Of a DNA stretch of 64,000 nt, positions 10,141-21,826 are shown piece by piece. How positions within the stretch are numbered: position 1 is the first letter of the stretch; each line of letters starts with the position of its first letter. Both the position numbers and the translations under genes were made by a program. The stretch comes from Cyrtodaria siliqua (Eukaryota; Mollusca; Bivalvia; Adapedonta; Hiatellidae), in NCBI GenBank assembly GCA_037043455.1, contig JAWPHD010000002.1, positions 372,001 through 436,000 of the forward strand, given 5' to 3'. The notes beneath the pieces are model-generated. The model was not told where the DNA came from, did not search any database, and saw only the letters and a program-made list of their open reading frames with translations.

Positions 10141-11487
10141 TTTAAAATGATTCTTATTCCCAAACTATATCATTCCACATACTGATGTTACGGACAAAAT
10201 TAATTCAAATTTAAGAATATATCATTTCAATTTTAATTTTCAATATAAATACTCATTAATTTGCATTAACACATACTCTGTTTAAACATATTATTATTAT
10301 TAAAAAATACATTGTTTATTGAAACATGTAATGTCTTTTGAAGTATAAATTACTGTGCACTTCATTTAAAGCTGAGCTCTCATTATATATTTTTTGACTA
10401 TTTTGTTATAAATATTTTTAAAACACTGCTTCATTTACAATGTAATAAGATTTACGTTGATGAATGTTTGCTCTTTGTTTATGCCATGCCAATTCTTTGC
10501 TAAATATATTCAACATTCAATAAAATATGCGATAGATGACGGTTTCCTTGGTGGAGCAAATATGTAAGTGATAATGCCTGTTCTTTAATTTCAACTGACA
10601 TTCACACTGGCCAATGTAGAAGCATAGCAGTGGAGGTTGTCCTTCCAGCACCTACAGCAACTAGAGCAGGATATTTTACACCGAATAAATACGATATACT
10701 TTTGATGCCTCAGCTTGTGTACTCCAAAGTGATCCAGTCGTGTCTGAACCTAGCCCTAGTCTGATGGCATTGACGTTCCGGGGCAATTTAAGCGCATTTA
10801 GCCGACAATATGATGAGCCTGGTAAACCGCCTTTCTGATATGTTGTACCAGTGCACTGCTTGATGGATGTATGCTTCTTGGCGTGGCTATGTCTCTACGA
10901 GAGCATGTGCCCCCGTGCTACATATACAGACGTGTAAATACGGACGAGGAGAAACACATCTGTTTCTATTATCGGGACATCTCCACATTCGATTGCATCT
11001 GGTGCTGATGTTTAATATGCTTGAAAAAAAATGTGTTTAGCTTTGGTATAGCCAAAACCACTAAATAACGAGACATTGTCACAGTCAGATATTGCATGAA
11101 AGAAAAGAATTTGAACTGTTCATCAACAGCTAATCAATAATCAACTAATAGATACCTACCTTCTTTAACATGATGATAGACTACGATACACCGGACCTCT
11201 TGGCTTTCATCCCAACATGACGCACACGGCTAGGGGAAGGGTTTTGCTTATGAAGCAACGGAGAAGTCCAGTGGCATCTGTGATAAACTGTCATGAAGAG
11301 GTTCAAATACAACGTATACACGCCACATACGCGTGCGTCCGTTACAGCTAGTTAGTCTACGACATTATCACTACTCTCTTGTTTCATGATTCAGGCGTCA
11401 TGTCTTCATGGTTACATGGTTGAAGAGCTGATATATAAAATGCTTTAGCATCCTCATTGATTGCATTCTCTCTTCAAAGGTCGCGGG
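10141..11487. other. Spacer, nothing recognised
   Basis: 10141-10600 is very AT-rich. 10600-11010 is more balanced in composition but broken by stops in all frames, possibly an eroded coding or mobile sequence that I cannot identify. Confidence 0.4.
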
Positions 11488-11705
11488 ATGGCATGGCCCA
11501 GTGGATAGCGAGGCGAACTTGAAACTGGAGGACCTGGATTCAAGCCTCGTCTGCGCCACTGAGTTTCATCGATGTGTTCTTGAGCAACACCCTGTCTCTT
11601 AACCTCACCCATCGGATGAGGACGTAAACCAGGTGGTCCCGTATATCGGAGTCTATCCTACGATCATGTTACAGAACCATATGTCTTTGTTCATTAGTAA
11701 TAGTT
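11488..11705 (+). mobile_element. tRNA-derived SINE, family S1
   Basis: The head has a pol III A-box-like TGGCCCAGTGG and a B-box-like GGATTCAAGCC about 35 bp later. It is followed by CTGCGCCACTGAG, CTTGAGCAACACCCTGTCTC and GACGTAAACCAGGTGGTCCC. The same order is seen, inverted, at 30060-30255 and 51275-51475. Confidence 0.65.
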
Positions 11706-12756
11706 GGGCAGGTCCCCTAATTTCAATACTAGTTCATTCTCTCTCTCTCTCTGGCAGGTCTAAATAACATTCAATGTGTCGATGAGCCGATAAACAACAA
11801 AAACTGAATTCAGGTTTTATCACATATTCATAGCAAAGTAAGGCCTGCTGATACAAAATATGTGTTCGTGCACTTTAACAAGAACTGGTATATTTGTCAT
11901 TTTACAGGAATGTCTTCCTTTTTGTTAGCAAGATGTTGTAGTAGCTGTAGCTGTTCACATCCCAGACGATATATATACGTGATTCTTTATTGGGTTCTTT
12001 GAAATTGAAGAAAAGATTGTCTACATAGTTTCAATGATTTTACCCCATTGAAGAGATTTACGTGGCTCAAGTGGTTGCACTGCAGGGCAACTGACACTAA
12101 TCATATACTAGTAACCAACTCCGGGAAAATCATCTATGCCTATACTTTCGAGAAATCCAAGTAAATTATACTTTAGTTCTATTTTCATTTTATTTTGTAC
12201 TACCAATGTTGGTGGCATTGCATGGTTTATCATTGTTAATCATCGGTTCTTTGTGTTTCCCTTGCATTGGAATTGAGAAAGGTTTGGTTTCCTTTGTTGG
12301 TCGTAGAATGATTGATGTTTCCATTTTTAAAAAAAACATGTACCTTTCGTTTTCTGTTTCCTCTGCCTCTCTCACTGACACAGTTGTTAAAAGGCACGCC
12401 AAAACCCATACAGACATGTAACGTAAGATTGGTTAAAGTGTTAAATAGTGGGGGGAAAACAACAGCTTTAGGATGTTTAGATCGAATACTGTATATTGTA
12501 CACAATATAAGAGATTCTGATTATGCAACTAAACGAACTCTTATTGTGTTTGTGATGTCTTTTTGATGATACTTTTAGAGCCACCGAGCTATGCAGCGGA
12601 GCAACAGTCTGAACACAGTTCCGTGGATATAATGAATATTCACGGCAGACTCATTCTGACTGCAATATTCCGCTAAGCGAAAGGACAGGAGTCGCCAAAG
12701 AATGCGATATACGATTAGGTTTTTATACTCATCAAAGTCGCAAGAAAATGTCTCCA
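11706..12756. other. Spacer, nothing recognised
   Basis: A short (TC)n run lies at 11740-11754. ORFs at 12190-12566 overlap on both strands and in several frames, the sign of a stop-poor composition rather than a gene. Confidence 0.45.
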
Positions 12757-13270
12757 TATGCTTACCAATCGAACCAGTAACAGCGGAGTTATGGCCCTTG
12801 ATTTAGTTAAAAATGCTCTATTTAAGACAATAGGGCCTTCATTTTTCATCCGGTATTTACCCAACATCACCAGCTTATTAATATCAATTAAAGATCGGAC
12901 AAGTTCGAAAACCAGCCTGATCGGACCAGTAACAGCGGAGTAATGACCCTTGATTTAGTTAAAAATGCTATATACGATAGGATCTTCATTTTTCATCCGA
13001 TCTTTACCAAATTTGAGCAGATTGTTAATACCAATGAAGGCTTGGGAAAGTTCGAAAACAGCTATATCGGACCAGGAACATTAGAGTTGTGTGCCCTTGA
13101 ATTATTGAAAAATGTCGTTTTCAAACTTGTGAACGCTATAGAGACTTCATTTTGTATTCGATCTTTCCCAAACTTGGCTATATTGTTGATATCAATGAAA
13201 GCTCGAATGAGTTTGAAAACCTGCCAGATCGAACCTTTAACTCCGGAGTTATGGCCATTTTTTAATATTT
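12757..13270 (-). repeat. Tandem repeat R155 (AACTCCG-GTTACTGGTCCG), three to four units
   Basis: Units carry GGACCAGTAACAGCGGAGTT, then TTATGGCCCTTGATTTAGTT, then a TTCATTTTTCATCCG-like block and a GACAAGTTCGAAAACCAGCC-like block. Starts near 12773, 12927, 13072 and 13235 give a period of 145-163 bp. The same repeat lies in the opposite orientation at 33960-34660, and a partial copy at about 45545-45680. Confidence 0.75.
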
Positions 13271-13309
13271 ATATCTATATTTACACTCATCTTATGGTCA
13301 TCTTAAGTT

Positions 13310-14390
13310 TGTTTGAATGGTGACTCTGGGGTCAAATTTGGTCCCACCCCAGGGGTCATATGTTTTACTTAGAGTTACATAGAGAAAAACTTTTAAAAAA
13401 TCTTCTTCTCTGAAACTACAATAAATAAAGGTTTAATATGTTTTATTTATTATCAGCTTATGTGTCCTCTACCAAGTTAGTTCAAATGGTGACCCTGGGG
13501 TCAAATTTGGCCCCGCCCCATGGGTCACAGTTGTACATAGTCTTATAGAGGGGAAACAACTTCAAACATCTTCTTCTCTAAAACTATAAAAGCCAAAAGT
13601 GTAATCATTTGTATTTAGCATCAGCTTATTGTCCTCTACCAAGTTTCTTCAAAAGATGACCCTGGGTGTCAAACTTGGCCCCGCCCCAGGGGTTACAGTT
13701 TCACATAGACTGATATAGGGAAAAACTTAAAAAATCTACTTCTCCGAAACTACAAGAGCTAAATGTTTAATATTTTGTATTTATTATCAGCTTATGTTCC
13801 TCTACAAAGTTTTCTCAAATGGTGACCCTGGGTTCTAATTTGGCCCCGTCCAAGACATCACAGTTTTACATAGACTTATATATGGGGGGGAAAACTTTAA
13901 AAATCTTCTTCTCTGAAACTACAAGAGTCAAGGGTTTAATATCTATATTTACACTCATCTTATGGTCATCTTAAGTTTGTTTGAATGGTGACTCTGGGGT
14001 CAAATTTGGTCCCACCCCAGGGGTCATATGTTTTACTTAGAGTTACATAGAGAAAAACTTTTAAAAAATATTTTTCTCTGAAACTACAAGAGGAGCCAGA
14101 GGTTTAATATTTTATTTACCATCAGTTATGGTCCTCTACTAAGTTTATTCAAATGGTGACATTGGAGTCAAATTTGGCCCTGTCCCCGGGGTCACATATT
14201 TTACATAGACCTATATAGGGACAAACTTAAAAAATATTCTTCTATGAAATTATATGAGCCAACGGTCTAATATTTTGCATTTACACTCAGCTTATGGTCT
14301 TCTACCAAGTTTATTCAAATGTAGATCATGGGGTCAAATTTTACCCCGCCCCTGGGTAACATGTCAAACTTGGTTTGAATGTTTATATTA
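13310..14390 (+). repeat. Tandem repeat R167 (CAAATGGTGACCCTGGGGTC), seven units
   Basis: Units begin near 13316, 13482, 13650, 13816, 13982, 14149 and 14314, a steady spacing of about 167 bp. Each has TGGTGAC(C/T)CTGGGGTC, CAAATTTGGCCCCGCCCC, a TTTACATAGACTTATA block, TTCTCTGAAACTACAAGAG and CAGCTTATGGTCCTCTACC. Units 1 and 5 are especially alike, suggesting a four-unit higher-order duplication. A diverged inverted array lies at 30880-31510. Confidence 0.85.
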
Positions 14391-15190
14391 ACGAAAGTTT
14401 GATTTGTTTTAAAGCTAGCCAGACTTGAGCCAAATACATCCCTCCCCCTATATCTTGGTAATTGAAGACACTTAACAAAAATAATAATAATAACTGTTTG
14501 ATACTGTCATATCTGGCACACAATCCTTCTATGCCTCCACCCGTACCCCCGCCCCCGTCCCCGCACCCAAACTCCACCCCACCCCACCATGGAGCGATAC
14601 AGGCCCAGGCCCTGTTGGGCCTCTTGTTTTACATAATATGTTTTTGTACAATTATTAATATTAATTATAAGAATAGTTCAAGGTAAACTATTTTTGCATG
14701 TTACTAACTAGTGATTAAAATGCATCAATAATTAAACCTACGGTAGAATAAGAAGAGAAAATGAAGTGGTTTAAAGTTTAATAAATCGAAGCAGTTATTT
14801 TAATGCTTGATAAAAACGTCAAGATTGCCCTTTGGGGAGAAACGTGTCACTGCCTCGATCAATACGTTTTTATTTATCAGCCATGTGGTGTTTTATTTAG
14901 CTGAACTAATTAAATTGCAGTATTTGGCGTACAGGCAGACGAAAGGACAACGTTTAAACTAAAAACAGTGTCAGAAAGGAATTTGAAAATTGTCAGCATT
15001 TTGTCAAAAGGTAAGAGACTAAATTGTTATACTGAAATAATTTAAATGCCTTTATCATACAGTTTACTTATAAATGCTGCTTAACTTGTCGTGTAGACAA
15101 ATTAGCTTTAGCTTTGTAGAAACACAACTTTACTATTTGTTTTAATTACTTTATTCTTCTTTTCTCTTTTTTTTTTAGTTTCTTAATTTA
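14391..15190. other. Spacer with C-rich tract and small hairpin
   Basis: 14534-14590 is a CCACCC/CCCCGC-rich tract. At 14800-14885 TGATAAAAACGTCAAGATTG and its partial complement CAATACGTTTTTATTTATCA enclose a short GC-richer loop, probably a tiny MITE. No gene was recognised. Confidence 0.45.
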
Positions 15191-15196
15191 CCTGGT

Positions 15197-15565
15197 ATGT
15201 GTAAGAACCTCAAATGTAAAACTTACCGTAAATATAAAAACTGACACAAATGTAAAAAAGGTCTAAATGTAAGAAAGTAAAAAAAAGTAAAAAAAAAGCA
15301 CTTTGTCATAAATGTAAAACCTGGTCACCCTAAAGGTAAAACAAAAAGGACGCTAGATATAAAAAACAACAAATCTTTACCAACAAATGTAAAAAAAGTG
15401 AAAACGACAAATGTAAAACGTGTTTGACTATTAATGAAAAAACCATTAAAGACTATAACAAGTATCGAATCCACAGTTAATAAATAAAGGTATTAGCATA
15501 ATTGATAAATTATTAGAAATAGGTAAATTATCATCCGGAGAATATGAACAACTATTTTCTAAATA
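15197..15565 (+). pseudogene. Lys/Cys-rich small protein of the Polinton remnant, degenerate
   Basis: From the ATG at 15197 the translation is dominated by Lys and KCK-type motifs (NLKCKTYRKYKN, HKCKK, CHKCKTW) but is cut by stops within 20 codons and again later. The last stretch, GISIIDKLLEIGKLSSGEYE, is open and ends at a TAG at 15565. Very basic small proteins with repeated Cys are common in these elements and may bind DNA, but no specific homologue is claimed. Confidence 0.4.
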
Positions 15566-15599
15566 GTTAGATTAAATTATTGTCTAACTATAATTATGC

Positions 15600-15974
15600 A
15601 TGAAAACCAAAGAAGAATTAATTGATCACTTGGCACGACTTGTAGTTGCATACAGATGTAGTTATAAAGGGAACACAACGTTACAGATTGTCAGTGGAAT
15701 AATTGGTTGTGGTGCCGTTCTAGCATTAGTTCCATCAATTCCTGTTTTCGTGGCTGCAGTTGTTGCAGTTCCTCCAGTAGTTGCTGTTTTAGTAAGTAAA
15801 ACAGGAATAGCAGAAAAAACGACTTTGTTAAAAACACATCCTTGGAGTTTTAAACAACTTCTTTCATATGTCCAAACAACTATAGGACTAGCAAATGACG
15901 AAGAGATAATCATAATTGCCTTGAATAAAATGTTAGAGATTCAAAAAAATGATAACTTCTGGAAATGTACATAA
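15600..15974 (+). CDS. Small membrane-like protein of the Polinton remnant
   Basis: An intact 124-residue ORF with an ATG start. The N-terminus is amphipathic (EELIDHLARLVVAYR). Residues about 28-64 are strongly hydrophobic and rich in Val, Ala, Pro and Gly, suggesting two membrane-spanning or membrane-active helices around a VPSIPVF turn. The C-terminal part is polar (SFKQLLSYVQTTIGL, DEEIIIIALNKMLEI). I do not recognise a named family. Its place next to the polymerase and the Cys-rich gene, and similar A+T content, argue that it belongs to the Polinton. Membrane-active proteins are known in related viruses, but this one could be doing something else. Confidence 0.55.
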   Translation: MKTKEELIDHLARLVVAYRCSYKGNTTLQIVSGIIGCGAVLALVPSIPVFVAAVVAVPPVVAVLVSKTGIAEKTTLLKTHPWSFKQLLSYVQTTIGLANDEEIIIIALNKMLEIQKNDNFWKCT

Positions 15975-15989
15975 GAAAATATAGGTTGA

Positions 15990-16540
15990 ATGGACATGAT
16001 ATCCAATCATAATTCTTTTTCAACTTGTTTCCATATGCTCTCATACTTTTCTCTAGTAGCTTTTGTTTTAATCGGTTTTGTTTCTTTTTTTCTTTTTAAT
16101 ATTTCAAATATTTTTGAAAAATGTAATTAAATTTGATCGATCTTTTTCGACCTTCTATTATATCTAAAATCTTTACAATTTTATAAAAACAACTCTTCAA
16201 ATATTTGTCTTTTCGTGGGAAATAAATTATATTTTATCAAATGATTTTCTATATGATATTTTCTAAGATAAACAATTTTCTTGCGATTGTATACATAGCC
16301 TGCAATGAGATTATAGCCGTTGTGAGTCCCACACTTAAAACAGATACGTTCGTTATCAAAAACTTCACAAGTACCATTACAATTTATGCATGCATAAGTA
16401 CACTTGTAGCAAAGCTTAGTCCCAGCACAGTATTTACAGAGCTTCTTTTTATTTATTACATAAAATAAGATGCAATATAAACACACTCCGGTGGGGTCAA
16501 TAATATCTAAAACTCTTTTACAATATTTGCAATTCATTAT
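15990..16540 (-). pseudogene. Probable VLTF3-like late transcription factor, frameshifted
   Basis: The longest frame (16181-16555) probably starts at the internal ATG (MNCKYCKRVLDI) near 16537. Its first 85 residues carry several CxxC pairs (CKYC, CLYC, CKYC, CYKC, CINC, CFKC), which would form zinc ribbons. They are followed by YNRKKIVYLRKYHIENHL, resembling the conserved Tyr-Arg-x-x-His core of VLTF3-type factors of large DNA viruses and Polintons. Past the stop at 16181, other frames continue the family pattern: GRKRSIKFNYIFQKYLKY, then EKYESIWKQVEKEL near 16000-16050. So the gene was longer and has at least one frameshift. The family assignment is by motif memory only. Confidence 0.5.
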
Positions 16541-16559
16541 ATTGTAATATAGCATTATG

Positions 16560-17039
16560 TTTTAAAGTTAAATAAATATAGGCTTAAAAAACATATCTCA
16601 TGTAATATTATTAATGGAACAAGTAAAAAGGAATATCAAAGACTTCAAGAAAAATCAAATGACGTATGCTCAAATAGTTAACTTTGAAAATATGAATAAA
16701 CTTAACAAAGAGTTTATAGGTTTTGCAAACTTTATAGATCTGTCTGAAAAAATTATAACCGTGGCATAACAACTAAAATTACTGTGGAAAATAAAAAAGA
16801 AAGATATAAACAGGTTGCATACTTTTTGTAAATAAACGATTTCATCAGCAACTCGCGGTTTTGTGATTAAAGATTTTTTTATTCTTTACTACGACATTTT
16901 GTTAGATCAGGGAATTGATATTGTTGTTTATGTCGGTTAAATAAAAAATAATCTAACCAGGGAACAAATATTTTACTTCGAAATAATTAAATTAAATAAT
17001 TATGGCTTAAAAAATAATCTCATGTAATATTATATAATA
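16560..17039 (+). other. Degenerate stretch upstream of PolB
   Basis: An ATG at 16615 opens a 50-codon frame (MEQVKRNIKDFKKNQ and on), and a later frame reads RGFVIKDFFILYYDILLDQG. They could be the eroded N-terminal extension of the polymerase or a separate small gene. Similarity to PolB becomes clear only after 17040. Confidence 0.35.
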
Positions 17040-19735
17040 AGTATCCAAGAAATTGAAAAATCTCCAGAACAATATAGAAAGGTTTTTGAAGTAAATGTTG
17101 CAAGTAATGACCCGCTCATTCAATTGCGAAAAACGCAATCAGCAGTTTAAAAATTTGTTAAAACAGTAACTAGCTTAAATTAAATGTTGATTTAAAACAT
17201 ACTTTAAAAAAAAACATCGATGGGAAACAAAGAAACAGGCGCTACAACTACATATAAAACAGCTTACTTTAACTCTAAAGCGGCAACAATATTATTCGAA
17301 CATGAAATTGTTAAGGCATTGGAAAAAGCACGTCAAGAAATTGTAAATAGAGTTGGAAATTGGATTCAGATTGGAAGTGGTTGGCAAATTGAGGCACCAG
17401 ATGCGCACTACATAAATCGAATAAAGTATAAGCCTTTGCATGGTAGTTCTTATTTGAATTTACCAAAAGAACTGCAACCACAAAAAAGGTTTAATAAATA
17501 TAAAAAATGAAAAAGACAGTGAGTGTTTCAGATGGTGCCATTTGGCTTATACATTTCCTGTTGAAAAAGATCCTCAAAGGGTATCAAAGTATAAAAAACA
17601 TATTGGTAATCTTGACTATAAGGGAATTAATTTCCTGTTACAATAAAACAAATCCCAAAAATAGAAAAAGAAAACAACGTTCGTTTTGATATATTTGGAT
17701 AAGGGAATAATCAAGTATACCCTTTGTTTATATCAAAAAATAAAGGAGAAAATGCTTGCGACATGCTTTTAACTATCGAGAAAGAAAAAAAATCATTATG
17801 TATGGATAAAAGATTTTAACAGGTTAACAAGAATGAGCCTGATTGTCTTTCACTCAACGGAAAACAAGCAATAAAATTGCCAAAAGAAGATGAAAAGGTT
17901 AAGTTTATAAACTATGATAGGCAATTAATGGTCCCGTTTGTTATATATGCTGACTTGAAGCAATAACCGAAGATATTTCTTCAAATTTTAAAAATCCTAA
18001 AAAATCATACACAGAAGCATATCAAAAGCATACTGATTGCGTTTACGGGTATAAGGTTGTTTGTTGTTATCAGGATCAATATTCAAAACCAGTTGTGACA
18101 TACAGAGGACCAAATGGTGTTTGAAAGTTTAAAAAAAAAATGACAGAAGAAGGGGAGTGGTACAAGAAAACTATGAATACACAGTTTAAGAAAGATTTGG
18201 TGATGTCACTGGAAGAAGAAAAATTCCAAAAATCTAAAATCATGTCATATTTGTGGTAATGGTTTTGCAACAGCTCTCAAGGTGACGCGGGCCGTACAGT
18301 AGCGTACGAAAACTCCATCATTGTCATTTAACTGGAAAGTACAACTAAAGTACTGACTAAAAAAATACCTGTTGTGTTTCATAACTTAAGAGGATACGAT
18401 TCCCACTTTATAATGCAGCACATCGGAAAGTTTAAAAAACAAATAAATAGTATACCAAATAAAATGGAAAAGTACATGGGTTTTATGTTAGGAAAAAGTT
18501 TAGTGTTTATTGACAGTTTCCAGTTTATGTCTCAGTCATTAGGAAGTTCAGTGAAAAACATTCCTTCGTTTCAGTATACCTCGCAAGAATACTCTGGCGA
18601 CAAGTTAGAATTAATAAAAAGAAAAGTATTATCCTTATGATTACATGAACAGTTTTGAACGTTTCGAAGAAACTGAATTACCTGACAAAAATAGCTTTTA
18701 TTCTCAATTAAATGATGGGCACATTTCAGATGCAGACTATGAGCACGCTAAAAAAACATGGAAAACTTTTAAGTTAAAAAACATGGAAAAATATCATGAT
18801 CTTAATCTTAAAACTGATGTGCTGTTGCTGGCAGATGTTTTTGAAAACTTTAGAAAAATGTGTATTGAGTATTACAAATTAGATCCTTGCCATTACTTCA
18901 GTAGTCCTGGTCTGGCTTGGGATGCAATACTGCTAAAACAACAGTCGGTAAAAGTACTTTTGAAATGGATTTTTTTAAACTAATGAACAATTCAGTTTTT
19001 GGCAAGACTATGGAAAATTTGAGAAAGATAATTAATGTCAAATTGACTCATGATGAAGAGGTCTTTTTAAAATACGCAGCAAGACCATCATTCATTTCTT
19101 GTACAAATGTTTAATAAAAATGTATTTGCCATAAACAGAATCAAAGAAATACTAGTTTTAAATCGTCCTTGTTATGTTGGTATGTGTACTTTAGACTTGT
19201 CAAAATATTTGATGTATGATTTCCATTACAACTACATTAAAAACAAATATGATAAAAAAGCTAAATTATTATTTACTGATACCGATTCCTTGTGCTATGA
19301 AATAAAAACAAAAGATGTGTATTAAGATCTTTACAAGGACAAACAAGTTTTTGATAATAGTGATTATGATCAGAAAAATCAATTTCATTTCAATGACAAT
19401 AAAAAGGTTATTGGTAAAATGAGAGATGAAACTTGTGGAATATCCATTGTTGAATTTGTTGGGCTTCGGAGTAAACTATATTCACACATGTTGATAATAA
19501 GACTGGTACAAAGAAATGCAAGGGTGTTAAAAGGTCCGTTGTTAAGAAAAATACAACGCACGATAACTATAAGAACATTTTATTTGAAGCAACAGAAAGT
19601 CACAACCAAATGAAAGTTATCAGATCACAAAAGCATGAACTAAACAGCTATGTAATCAATAGGAAAAGTTTGTCAGCTTATGATGATAAAAGGTACATAC
19701 TAGATAATGGACAAGATACATTGGCGTACAAGTAA
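17040..19735 (+). pseudogene. Protein-primed family B DNA polymerase of a Polinton, inactivated
   Basis: Pieces in shifting frames follow the order of a Maverick/adintovirus PolB. They are: a DPLIQLR region (about 17105), the KTAYFNSKAATI and GSGWQI blocks (17220-17510), the FVIYAD exonuclease region (about 17935), HNLRGYDSHFIMQHIGKF (18378-18435), YHDLNLKTDVLLLADVFENF and SSPGLAWDAILL (18790-18935), FKLMNNSVFGKTMENLRK (about 18970-19025), LLFTDTDSLCYE (about 19266-19300, the catalytic DTD motif), and the C-terminal GLRSKLYS and DDKRYILDNG (to 19735). Breaks: stops and frameshifts between most blocks; the first exonuclease motif reads DLK where an acidic pair is expected; a short Cys/His segment before about 17840 is missing; and the stretch between AWDAILL and FFKLMNN, which should hold polymerase motif A, is deleted. 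It cannot be functional. Confidence 0.85.
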
Positions 19736-19883
19736 ATTACTCTATGGTATGATATGATATGTACAGCGATGATGAAGACTACTGTCCGGTTCCTTCTTAC
19801 TTTGCTTAATAATTTCAAATGTTTTAGTTGAATTGTATGAGCAAAATATTATGTTACTGAAATGATAAACCGGATTGATGAGT

Positions 19884-20104
19884 AGTATATACACTGAGGG
19901 TATCTGCATTTTTTTCCCAAGTGGGTTTACTAAAGTAACTAAGAATATGTTTTGAGGCTTTTGGCAACAAGCCTATCATTGTTTTTTTGGCAGATAAACG
20001 ATGGTGTGCTTGTTGCTAAAAGCCATGGCTAACACATTTTTAATTGTTTGGGATTGAAGCCCCGCGAGGGGAAACTGCGCTTATACCCTCAGTGTGTATA
20101 TTAC
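19884..20104. mobile_element. MITE with ACACTGAGGGTAT termini
   Basis: Left TATATACACTGAGGGTAT and right ATACCCTCAGTGTGTATA are complementary ends of a 220-bp element. Inside is a weaker inverted pair (AGGCTTTTGGCAACAAGCC and CTTGTTGCTAAAAGCCATGG). It lies just past the Polinton remnant. TA dinucleotides are at both borders. Confidence 0.7.
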
Positions 20105-20519
20105 TGATACATTTTATTTAAAGTTGGCAAGAAGACACATAGTCAACAACATAACATAAGCTCTCATGTACTTTTGAACCGACTATTAACATGATGAATA
20201 GAGTCAACATAGTAATAAAATAGTTAAACGATATATCACCATTTGTCACAAGAAAATCAGGAAGTAGAACAAATTCCCTGGGGAAATGTTTTATACTCAA
20301 ATCTAACGATGTTTTGACATGTATTATGCAAGTGTTCAGTTTGAGAATATATCCTGTTTAATTTTAATTAACAGTGATGCAATGTATATATGAATGTTCA
20401 TGCGTGCGTGCGTGTGTGCGTTCGAGTGTACATGTTGGGGTGGGGAATTGAATGTATGCCGATACCTGATATCGACATTTAATATTAAGCTAGGTTTTGG
20501 ATGTATATATATATATCTT
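20105..20519. other. Spacer, nothing recognised
   Basis: AT-rich sequence with a TGCGTGCGTGCGTGTG microsatellite near 20401-20420. Confidence 0.5.
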
Positions 20520-21790
20520 TAACGACATTAATCTCGAGCTGGGTATTGAATGTGGAGCTAGCTCTGAGGTCGACATTGACTTTCCAGCTGGGGTTTGAAT
20601 GTTTAGCTATCTCTGAGATCGGCATTCAATGTAGAGCATAGTTTTGAATGAAGAGCTAGCTCTGAGATCGGTATTCGGTGTCGAGGTGTGTCTTTAATTA
20701 GAGCTATGTCTGAGATCGACTTTGGCTTATGCGTAATGCTAGGTCCGATATTGACATTCATTGTCAAGCTGGGTGTTTGAATGCAGAGCTATCTATAGTT
20801 GAACTTGGTTTTGAATGTAGAGCTAACTCTGAGAACAACATTCAGTATCGGGTTGGGATTTGATTGTATTGCCAGCTATGAGATCGACATTAAATGTCGA
20901 GCTAGCTTTGTAACGAAGAGCTAGCTCTGATATCGACATTCACTTTCCAGCTGGGGTTTGATTTTTAGCTATCTCTGAGATCGACATTCAGTGTCGAGCT
21001 TAGTATTTAATGAATATCTAGGTTCAGGCTGTAAGTGTATAGTATATCTGGTATTGAATTCAATGTCGAGCTGGTTCTTTACTCTAGAGCTGGCTTGGTT
21101 TTGAATGTATAGCTAGCTCTGAGATCGACTTTCAATATTCAGCTGTTTTGAACGTATTGCTATAGATCTAAGATGAACATTAACTGTAGAGATGGGTTTT
21201 GAATGTAGAGTTAGCTCTGAGGTCGACATTCACTTTCCATCTTTTTTTCTCTGAGATCGACATTCCATGTCGCGCTTAGTATTGCATGAACAGCTAGCTC
21301 TGAGATCAACATTCGATGTCGAGCTTAGTATTGAATGAACAGCTAGCTCTGAGATCAACATTCGATGTCGAGGTGGGTCTTTTATATAGAGCTAGATCTG
21401 CGATCGACAGTCAATATCGACCTTGGTCTATACATAGCGCTAGGTCAGGTATCGACATTTATTATCAAGCTGGAGTTTGAATGTAGAGCTATCTAAATAT
21501 CGAACTTGATTTTGAATGTAGAACTACAGATGAGATCGACATTCGATGTCGAGGTGGGTCTTGAATGTAGAGATAGTTCTGAGAACTAGATTCAATATCG
21601 AGCTGGCGTTTAAGTGTATGTCTAGCTCTGAGATCGACATTAAATATCGAGCTGTGTGTGTAATGAAGAGCTAGCTCCGAGTCGACATTCAGTGTCGAGC
21701 TTTGAATTGCACGCAGAGCTATCTCTGAGATCGACATTCAATGTCGAGCTTGATTTTCAATGTAGAGCAAACATTTAGATCGATTTGTAT
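20520..21790 (+). repeat. 49-bp satellite array
   Basis: Around 25 diverged units of 49 bp, each with CTCTGAGATCGACATTCA, (A)TGTCGAGCT, a GGGTTTTGAATG block and TAGAGCTAG. Unit length was counted directly between 20566 and 20664. Later units show insertions and losses. The words GAGCTAGCTC and TCGACATT/AATGTCGA make many small palindromes. Confidence 0.85.
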
Positions 21791-21826
21791 TATCCTGTTG
21801 GGTTTTAATGTAAATATACACCTAAG

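Larger units (their letters stand above)
15197..19740 (+). mobile_element. Broken Maverick/Polinton (adintovirus-type) element
   Basis: A 4.5-kb cluster holds a protein-primed family B DNA polymerase (17040-19735), a Cys-rich minus-strand gene resembling VLTF3-type late transcription factors (15990-16540), a small hydrophobic-protein gene (15600-15974) and a Lys/Cys-rich ORF (15197-15565). This gene mix is typical of Mavericks/Polintons and the related adintoviruses. Full elements are usually 15-20 kb, and here the capsid, protease, ATPase and integrase genes were not seen. No terminal inverted repeats were found. All but the small ORFs are disrupted, so this is an old, inert remnant. Confidence 0.75.

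Noticed and set aside
12190..12566. Four overlapping ORFs of 71-89 residues
   Set aside because: Open on both strands across the same bases with no recognisable motif.
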